This document shows, one piece after another, positions 58,277 to 64,000 of a DNA stretch of 64,000 nt. Positions within the stretch are counted from its first letter, which is position 1; the number at the start of each line of letters is the position of its first letter. The notes beneath the pieces are model-generated. The model saw only the letters and a program-made list of their open reading frames with translations. It made no database searches and had not been told where the DNA came from. This DNA comes from JAFMJV01 sp963800275 (lineage in GTDB: Bacteria; Chloroflexota; Limnocylindria; Limnocylindrales; CSP1-4). The DNA lies in the NCBI GenBank assembly GCA_963800275.1, contig CAWDAI010000002.1, positions 124,001 to 188,000 on the forward strand, read 5' to 3'. A program made the position numbers and the translations under genes.

Positions 58277-59055
58277 TGCTGCTGCGACGGGTCATCCCCT
58301 GCCTCGACGTCAAGGACGGCCGCGTGGTCAAGGGCGTGCGCTTCGTGGACCTCACCGACGAGGGCGACCCGCCCGAGCTGGCTCGACGGTACGCCGAGGC
58401 CGGCGCGGACGAGATCTGCTTCCTCGACATCACCGCCGCGCCGGAGGGCCGCGGCACGTTGCTCGACATCGTCGAACGCACCGCCAGCCAGGTCTTCGTG
58501 CCGCTGTCGGTCGGCGGCGGCGTGCGCTCGGCGCTGGAGATGCGCGACGTGCTCCGCGCCGGTGCCGACAAGGTCGCCGTCAACTCGGCGGCGGTGGCCG
58601 ACCCCGACCTCATCGCCACCTGCGCCCGACGCTTCGGCCGCCAGTGCGTCGTCATCAGCGTGGACGCCCGGGCCGTGCCCGAGGAGCCCGGCCGCTGGGA
58701 GGTGGTGATCCAGGGAGGCCGCACGCCGACCGGGCTCGATGCCCTCGAGTGGATCGACCGTTGCGTCGACCAGGGCGCGGGCGAGGTGCTGCTCACCTCC
58801 ATCGACCGTGACGGCACGCGGGAAGGTTTCGACATCGAGCTGCTGCAGGCGGTGACCTCGCGCGTGCAGGTGCCGGTCATCGCCTCCGGCGGGGCCGGGA
58901 CCCCGGCGCACATGGCCCAGGCGATCACCGAAGGCCACGCCGACGCGGTGCTGGCGGCCTCGATCTTCCATCGCGACATCCACTCGATCGAGGCCGTGAA
59001 GGCGGAGATGGCCGCGGCCGGGGTGCCCGTACGGCTGTCCCGGAGGGCTGCCTGA
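58276..59055 (+). CDS. hisF: Imidazole glycerol phosphate synthase, cyclase subunit
   Basis: HisF makes IGP and AICAR from PRFAR and ammonia. The 259-residue TIM barrel has the catalytic Asp in VIPCLDVKDGRVVKGVRF, FLDITAAPEGRGTLLD, LSVGGGVRSA, ISVDARAV, and the second catalytic Asp in LLTSIDRDGTREGFD. The frame is open far upstream through hisH and hisB, but the ATG at 58276 is the family start and overlaps the hisH stop. Confidence 0.97.
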   Translation: MLLRRVIPCLDVKDGRVVKGVRFVDLTDEGDPPELARRYAEAGADEICFLDITAAPEGRGTLLDIVERTASQVFVPLSVGGGVRSALEMRDVLRAGADKVAVNSAAVADPDLIATCARRFGRQCVVISVDARAVPEEPGRWEVVIQGGRTPTGLDALEWIDRCVDQGAGEVLLTSIDRDGTREGFDIELLQAVTSRVQVPVIASGGAGTPAHMAQAITEGHADAVLAASIFHRDIHSIEAVKAEMAAAGVPVRLSRRAA

Positions 59056-59723
59056 TGGGTCCCCGCGCGATCGACCCGGCGATCGTTCGCTACGGCCCCG
59101 ATGGCCTGGTCGCGGCGGTGGTCCAGGACGTCGCCGATGGTCGGGTGCTGATGGTCGCCTGGCAGGACGCAGAAGCACTGGCGGCCACGCTCGAGACCGG
59201 CCAGGCCCATTTCCACTCGCGCTCGCGCGACGCGCTCTGGCGCAAGGGCGAGACGAGCGGCCACACGCTCGAGGTCGTGGGCATCGAGCTCGATTGCGAC
59301 GCCGACGCTGTGCTGCTGCGGGTACGGCCGGCGGGTCCCACCTGCCACACCGAGGCACGCTCCTGCTTCGACGAGGTGCCCGGGGACGTGGCCGCACCAT
59401 CGGTGCAGGACTTCGCCTGGCTGGAGCGACTGTGGTCCACCATCGCGGAGCGGGCCGCGCAGCGTCCGCCGGGCTCCTACACCAGCAAGCTCCTCGACGA
59501 GGGTGTGGATGCGGTCGCTCGCAAGGTCACCGAGGAAGCGACGGAAGTGCTGATGGCAGCCAAGGACGACGACTACGCGGAGCGATCAGGCGAAGCACGG
59601 CCCACGGCCGAGCTGGCCGGCGAGCTGGCCGATCTGCTCTACCACTCGCTGGTCCTGTGCGCCGAGCGCGGCCTGCCGCCGGGCGCCGTCATCGACACCC
59701 TCAAAGGGCGTCACCGGACCTGA
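59055..59723 (+). CDS. hisIE: Bifunctional PR-AMP cyclohydrolase / PR-ATP pyrophosphatase
   Basis: A 222-residue fusion doing steps 2 and 3 of histidine synthesis. The HisI half (1-115) has FHSRSRDALWRKGETSGHTLEV and the metal motif DCDADAVLLRV--TCHTEARSCF. The HisE half (from about 120) has SYTSKLLDEGVDAVARKVTEEATEVLMAAKDDD and ELADLLYHSLVL. Its ATG overlaps the hisF stop by one base. It ends the operon; tyrS converges and its stop codon begins one base after the hisIE stop, leaving no space for a terminator. Confidence 0.96.
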   Translation: MGPRAIDPAIVRYGPDGLVAAVVQDVADGRVLMVAWQDAEALAATLETGQAHFHSRSRDALWRKGETSGHTLEVVGIELDCDADAVLLRVRPAGPTCHTEARSCFDEVPGDVAAPSVQDFAWLERLWSTIAERAAQRPPGSYTSKLLDEGVDAVARKVTEEATEVLMAAKDDDYAERSGEARPTAELAGELADLLYHSLVLCAERGLPPGAVIDTLKGRHRT

Positions 59724-61019
59724 TCAGCCGCTGCGGCGGCCCACGCAGCGGCGCTTCTTGCCCAGGGCCACCCACCAGTAGCGCTCACCGATGAGCGCCG
59801 GCGTGGGGGCGTCCGGATCGGTCAGCTGCTGCCCGTTGACCCGGAATCCGCCCTGGCCGATGAGCCGGCGGGCCTCGCCCCTGGACGAGCCGGCCGCGGC
59901 CACGGCCAGGTCCAGCGCCGTCCACGACGCGGCCTCCGCCCCGAACTCGAAGCCACCCACCGTGTCATAGAGGACGGCCAGCACGGCCGGGTCGTCCACC
60001 TCGGTGGCGAACGCCGCCCCGGCGACGACGACCTGTCGCTCCGCCTCCTCGGAACCGTGGATCCGCGCGGTCAGGTCGTGGGCGATGGCTTTCTGGGCCA
60101 GCCGCTGCTCGGGCGCCGCGAGGTGCTCGGTCTCGACGGCCTCGACCTCTTCGCGGCTCATCGTCGTGAGCCAGCGCAGGTGGTCGAGCACCACCTCGTC
60201 GTCGTCGTTGATCCAGTACTGGTAGAAGTCGTAGGGGCTGGTCAGCTCCGCGTCGAGGAAGACTGCGCCCTTCTCCGACTTGCCCATCTTCACGCCGGCC
60301 CGATTGAGCAGCAGCGGGCTGCACAGCCCGAAGGCCGTGGGCTCGTGGCCCTCGCTCTCGTCCTCGTCGCTCTCGGCGGCGCGGTTCTCCACGCGCCGGA
60401 TGAGCTCGAGGCCGGCGGTGATGTTGCCCCACTGGTCGGCGCCGCCCATCTGCAGGTCCACGCCCTCGTGCTGATGGAGGTGCAGGAAGTCGGCCGCCTG
60501 CAGCGTCTGGTAGCTGAACTCGGTGAAGCTCATGCCGGCGGCGAGGCGTGCCTGCACCGAGTCCTTGGCCAGCATGTAGGGCACCGTGAAGAACTTCCCG
60601 ATGTCGCGCAGGTAGTCGATCATGGTCATGCGGCCGAGCCACTCGAGGTTGTTGACCATGCGCGGCTGGGTGGGACCGGGCGAGAAGTCAAGGAAGCGTT
60701 CGAGCTGGGCCCGCAGCGCGGCCGAGTTGCGCTCGATGGCCGCTGCGTCGAGCAGGACCCGCTCCGATGACTTGCCTGAGGGGTCGCCGATCATGCCGGT
60801 GCCGCCGCCGATGAGCACGACGGGCCGGCCGCCGGCCCGCTGCAGGTGCGTGAGCAGGAAGACCTGCAGCAGGTGCCCCACGTGCAGCGACGTGGCCGAG
60901 GCATCGAAGCCGATGTAGGCGCTGATCGGGCCGGCTGCCAAACGCTGCTCGAGGCCCTCGGAACGAAGGTGGATGAGGCGGCGCCAGCCAAGCTCGTCGA
61001 GCAACGCCGTCGCGCTCAC
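59724..61019 (-). CDS. tyrS: Tyrosyl-tRNA synthetase
   Basis: A class I synthetase of 431 residues. The HIGH motif is HVGHLL, following YIGFDASATSL; the KMSKS motif is KMGKS in RAGVKMGKSEKGAVF; the tyrosine pocket includes YQTLQAADFLHLH and GGADQWGNITAGLELI. The C-terminal S4-like RNA-binding domain is LIGQGGFRVNGQQLTDPD. The start is a GTG at 61019. No T-box structure is evident in the 132-base upstream gap. Confidence 0.96.
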   Translation of the reverse strand: MSATALLDELGWRRLIHLRSEGLEQRLAAGPISAYIGFDASATSLHVGHLLQVFLLTHLQRAGGRPVVLIGGGTGMIGDPSGKSSERVLLDAAAIERNSAALRAQLERFLDFSPGPTQPRMVNNLEWLGRMTMIDYLRDIGKFFTVPYMLAKDSVQARLAAGMSFTEFSYQTLQAADFLHLHQHEGVDLQMGGADQWGNITAGLELIRRVENRAAESDEDESEGHEPTAFGLCSPLLLNRAGVKMGKSEKGAVFLDAELTSPYDFYQYWINDDDEVVLDHLRWLTTMSREEVEAVETEHLAAPEQRLAQKAIAHDLTARIHGSEEAERQVVVAGAAFATEVDDPAVLAVLYDTVGGFEFGAEAASWTALDLAVAAAGSSRGEARRLIGQGGFRVNGQQLTDPDAPTPALIGERYWWVALGKKRRCVGRRSG

Positions 61020-61113
61020 GCCGATCGGCTCCGGCGCGGATAAGTCTGTGTGTGCATCCCTTCATGCTAGCCACGCCCGAGCGCGGGCGTGTGGCGGGGG
61101 GCTCTGGCCTCGC

Positions 61114-61142
61114 CCGACAGGTCCGTGGACCGCTGCTAGAGT
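61114..61142 (+). promoter_or_regulatory. Candidate promoter for the penicillin-binding protein gene
   Basis: CCGACA (61114-61119), a 17-base spacer and TAGAGT (61137-61142) with an extended TGC before it. The ATG is only 9 bases beyond the -10 and has no Shine-Dalgarno, so the message may be leaderless or nearly so. Confidence 0.45.
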
Positions 61143-61151
61143 CGCTCGCGC

Positions 61152-64000
61152 ATGCAGCCGTATCCTCCCCTTCGTCCCCCGGGGCCACCGCCTCCACCAG
61201 CGCCGGTGCGGCGTGCCGTGCCCACACGCAAGTCGCGTCTCCTGCGGGTCGCCGTGATCGTGATCTTCAGCCTCTTCGCGCTGGTGGCCATGGGCGGCTT
61301 CGTGACCACCGTGGGTGCCGCCCTCGTCTACAGCCAGGGCCTCAAGTCGCCCACCGAGCTGGAGAGGATCACCTTCCCGGAGCAGTCCATCATCTACGAC
61401 CGCAACGGCACCAGGCTGGCCTTGCTCTCGCCGGGCGGAGAGCGCCGACGCACGATCACCTGGAACGACGTGCCGCCACAGCTGGCGGACGCGGTGACCG
61501 CGGTCGAGGACAAGACCTTCTGGGCCAATACCGGGATCGACCCGCTGGGCATCGTGGCCTCGTTCGTCGATACCCTTCGTGGCGACCCGCGCGGCGGCTC
61601 CACCATCACCCAGCAGCTGGTGCGGCAGAAGCTGCTGCCGGACGATGTCACCGCCACCTCCGGGCGCCTCGCCGACCGCAAGATCAAGGAGATCATCCAG
61701 TCGGTCCGGGTGACCGACCGCTATCCCGGCGAGGAGGGCAAGCAGGCCATCCTCACGGCTTACCTCAACCAGAACTTCTACGGCAACAACAGCTACGGGG
61801 TGCGCGCCGCCGCCAGGTCCTACTTCGGAACCTACGATCTCAACGACCTGACGCTCGCCCAGGTCGCGACCCTCGCGGCCATCCCGCAGGCGCCCTCCAC
61901 CTACGACCTCGTGCGCAATGCCGTGGAGAACGACGATGGTGAGCTCGAGGTCCCGTCGGACACGGCCATCTACCAGCGACGCAACCTCGTCCTGCGGCTG
62001 CTGGCCAACGACCCGACGCGGCGGGTGCTGAGTGGGGACACCTTCACCACCGCCGACTACCAGGCCGCCATGGAGGAGCCGCTGATCATCGTCCAGCAGC
62101 GGCAGCCTGCGTGGCGGGCGCCCCATTTCGTGTGGTACGTGCAGGATGAGCTGAAGCAGCTGCTCTGCGGCGAGGCCGAGACCTGTGACGCCATCAGCAA
62201 GGGTGGTCTCCGGGTCTACACCACCCTCGACTGGGATGTCCAGGCCAAGGCCGAGAAATGGGTCGAGGCCACGGCGCTGGTGCCGCATCGCTCGGATCCC
62301 GCCGCCGCGGCCAAGGCCCTGGGGGTGGACTACGCCTCGTGGATGGCCCGGCTGCGCAACCAGAACGTGTGGAATGCCGCGCTCAGTGCCATCGATTACC
62401 AGACCGGCGAGATCGTCGCCTACGTGGGCTCGGCCAACTACTACGAGCGGGCCAGGGTGAACAAGAAGCTGCAGCCGCAGTACGACGTGCTCAGCCAGGG
62501 CTGGCGCCAGCCCGGATCCACCTTCAAGCCCTTCACCTACGCCACCGGCATCAACGACCGGACCCTGACCGCCGCGACCATGTTCATGGACGTGACCACC
62601 GACTTCGGCGGCTACACCCCGACGGACTTCAGCGGCTACGAGCGTGGCCCCCTCCGGCTGCGCGACGCGCTCCAGTACTCGCTCAACATCCCCGCCGTCA
62701 AGGCCCTCGCGTTAGTGGGCGAGAACAAGGTCTTCGAGAAGGCCCAGGAGTTCGGCATGCGCTTCCAGAAGGACCGCCCGACCGCCGGCCTGGCCATGGC
62801 CCTGGGGACCCTGGAGGTCCACCCGCTGGACCTCAACGGAGCCTATTCCACCATGGCCAACGGTGGCGTCGACGTGGGCCACACCTCCATCCTCTCGATC
62901 AAGAGCGTCAACCAGGACAACCCGGTCGAGTACGAGTACAAGACGCCCAAGGGCAAGCGTGCCATCAGTGAGCAGGCGGCCTACGTGATGACGGACATCC
63001 TCAAGGGCAACACGGATCCGTCGGAGAACGGCGTCTGGTCCGACTATGCCCAGATCACCACACGCGGTGGCCAGCGTCGCCCGGCTGCGCTCAAGACCGG
63101 CACCACCAACGATGCCAAGGACCTCAACGCCTACGGCTACATCGCCCCGCCCTCGAACCGCGGCCGAGGGAACGGCGAGTACGCCCTGTCGGTGGGTGTC
63201 TGGGCCGGCAACAGCAACGCCAGCCCGGTCACGACCGTCTCCAACCCGGTCTTCTCGCTGGACGTAGCCGCGCCGCTGTGGGATGCCTTCCTGACCGACG
63301 TCACCCGCGACTGGGAGGTGCGCGATTTCGCTCGCCCATCCGGTCTCTCGACCCACGCCGTGGACGCCTGGACCGGCTTCGTGCCTGCGCCCTACTCGAA
63401 GCGGCAATACAACGAGCTGTTCGTCACCGGCACGGCCCCGACTGCCGATCCCTATCTGCGCGGCATGGAGGTCGTCAAGGGCAGCGACGGCAAGTGGTAC
63501 CGCTGGGCTGCAGGCTGTGAGGGGCAGCCCAAGACCCGCGGTTACCTCGACCTGAGCGAGGCCGACTCGCATACGCGCAGCTGGAACCAGGCCGTGAAGG
63601 GCTGGATCAAGCGCGCGCGCAAGGGCCCGGGCGTGGGGGCCAATGTCTCGCCCAGCAAGACGACCGTGACGGCCTACCTCTACGCGCCCTACTACCAGCC
63701 GTACGGCGCGTCCTGGGGCGGACGGTTCCCTCCGACCCGCAAGTGCGGGGCCATGCCTAGCGCCTCGCCGTCCGAGTCGCCGTCCCCTTCTCCTTCTCCT
63801 TCCGTCTCGCCTTCACCCGAGGCTTCGCCGCTCATCTCCTTCGAGCCGACCGAGCCCCCGTTCGTGGACCCGTCGTCACCCGAGCCGGAGCCGACCCAGA
63901 CCCCGACCCCGACGCCCAAGCCCAAGCCGACGCCGACGCCGACGCCGACGCCCAAGGTCACGCCGACCCCCACGCCTGCGCCGACGCCGACCCCCAAGCC
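61152..64000 (+). CDS. Class A penicillin-binding protein (PBP1A-like), 3' truncated by the window
   Basis: A bifunctional peptidoglycan glycosyltransferase/transpeptidase; 949 residues are visible and the frame is open at the window end. A Pro-rich cytoplasmic tail is followed by one transmembrane helix (VAVIVIFSLFALVAMGGFVTTVG). The GT51 domain has Glu119 in VEDKTFW and RGGSTITQQLVRQKLL. The transpeptidase domain has Ser456-x-x-Lys459 (GSTFKPF), SLN in QYSLNIPAVKAL and Lys648 of KTGTT. After about residue 870 comes a long Ser/Pro then Thr/Pro/Lys-rich tail with PTPTP repeats that continues past the edge. The ATG at 61152 has no ribosome site. Confidence 0.93.
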   Translation, partial: MQPYPPLRPPGPPPPPAPVRRAVPTRKSRLLRVAVIVIFSLFALVAMGGFVTTVGAALVYSQGLKSPTELERITFPEQSIIYDRNGTRLALLSPGGERRRTITWNDVPPQLADAVTAVEDKTFWANTGIDPLGIVASFVDTLRGDPRGGSTITQQLVRQKLLPDDVTATSGRLADRKIKEIIQSVRVTDRYPGEEGKQAILTAYLNQNFYGNNSYGVRAAARSYFGTYDLNDLTLAQVATLAAIPQAPSTYDLVRNAVENDDGELEVPSDTAIYQRRNLVLRLLANDPTRRVLSGDTFTTADYQAAMEEPLIIVQQRQPAWRAPHFVWYVQDELKQLLCGEAETCDAISKGGLRVYTTLDWDVQAKAEKWVEATALVPHRSDPAAAAKALGVDYASWMARLRNQNVWNAALSAIDYQTGEIVAYVGSANYYERARVNKKLQPQYDVLSQGWRQPGSTFKPFTYATGINDRTLTAATMFMDVTTDFGGYTPTDFSGYERGPLRLRDALQYSLNIPAVKALALVGENKVFEKAQEFGMRFQKDRPTAGLAMALGTLEVHPLDLNGAYSTMANGGVDVGHTSILSIKSVNQDNPVEYEYKTPKGKRAISEQAAYVMTDILKGNTDPSENGVWSDYAQITTRGGQRRPAALKTGTTNDAKDLNAYGYIAPPSNRGRGNGEYALSVGVWAGNSNASPVTTVSNPVFSLDVAAPLWDAFLTDVTRDWEVRDFARPSGLSTHAVDAWTGFVPAPYSKRQYNELFVTGTAPTADPYLRGMEVVKGSDGKWYRWAAGCEGQPKTRGYLDLSEADSHTRSWNQAVKGWIKRARKGPGVGANVSPSKTTVTAYLYAPYYQPYGASWGGRFPPTRKCGAMPSASPSESPSPSPSPSVSPSPEASPLISFEPTEPPFVDPSSPEPEPTQTPTPTPKPKPTPTPTPTPKVTPTPTPAPTPTPK

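Noticed and set aside
61020..61151. T-box leader for tyrS
   Set aside because: The gap is too short and lacks the conserved T-box core and an antiterminator fold.
1..64000. tRNA or rRNA genes and insertion sequences
   Set aside because: I saw no cloverleaf with a GTTCRA-type T-loop, no rRNA segments, and no transposase or terminal inverted repeats; a covariance-model scan would be decisive for tRNAs and other structured RNAs.

Overview
The window is GC-rich bacterial chromosome, densely coded, with many 4-base ATGA or GTGA stop/start overlaps and frequent GTG or TTG starts. The gene set is housekeeping: translation, RNA decay, recombination, cell wall, and histidine synthesis and breakdown. 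Gene order (recA-recX-rny-ymdB, miaB-miaA-hflX, yebC-ruvC-ruvA-ruvB, rodZ beside ftsK) and composition fit a high-GC member of Chloroflexota, possibly Limnocylindria-like. That placement is inference from gene content, not from a marker tree. I see no rRNA, tRNA, CRISPR array, transposase or integrase.

Layout. 1-4002 (+): the end of infB, then rbfA, nrnA, truB and ribF as one overlapping operon. 4088-9429 (-): a histidine-utilisation operon, hutU-hutH-hutI and an arginase-family hutG-like gene, lying between ribF and the rpsO-pnp pair that often follows it. 9523-13647 (+): an FkbM-type methyltransferase, rpsO, and a PNPase that carries a complete DEDDh exonuclease domain inside it. 13661-16097 (-): two family-4 glycosyltransferases. 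16201-29108 (+): asd, uracil-DNA glycosylase, RNase J, FtsK, RodZ, CinA-type amidase, MurC-like ligase, an NTF2-like protein, YajQ, a 30-residue membrane microprotein, and a thiamine-diphosphate enzyme with a 240-residue Pro/Glu/Ala-rich N-terminal tail.

29218-32062 is the accessory-looking part: a GNAT, a rhodanese lipoprotein, about 0.9 kb without a convincing gene but with a perfect DnaA-box 9-mer, a 34-bp tandem duplication and AT-rich islands, then a probably frameshifted hypothetical gene and an XRE-type regulator. 32218-38142 (-): a methyltransferase with a small membrane partner, then hflX-miaA-miaB. 38331-38588 (+) is a lone small secreted protein with a near-consensus promoter and an intrinsic terminator. 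38665-49180 (-) is a long co-directional block: yebC-ruvC-ruvA-ruvB-ABC ATPase-ABC permease-tgt-small basic protein-recA-recX-rny-ymdB. 49290-52429: an EF-G-like GTPase with a degenerate G4 motif, and a GH26-like hydrolase. 52517-59723: a full histidine-biosynthesis locus, with hisA divergent from a TrpR-like regulator plus hisGDCBHF and hisIE. 59724-64000: tyrS, and a class A penicillin-binding protein that runs off the window end.

Taken together the window holds much of an RNA-decay toolkit: NrnA, PNPase, RNase J, and RNase Y with its usual YmdB neighbour. The strongest candidate for an undescribed system is the PNPase-DEDDh fusion, which would place a phosphorolytic and a hydrolytic 3'-5' nuclease in one trimeric enzyme.
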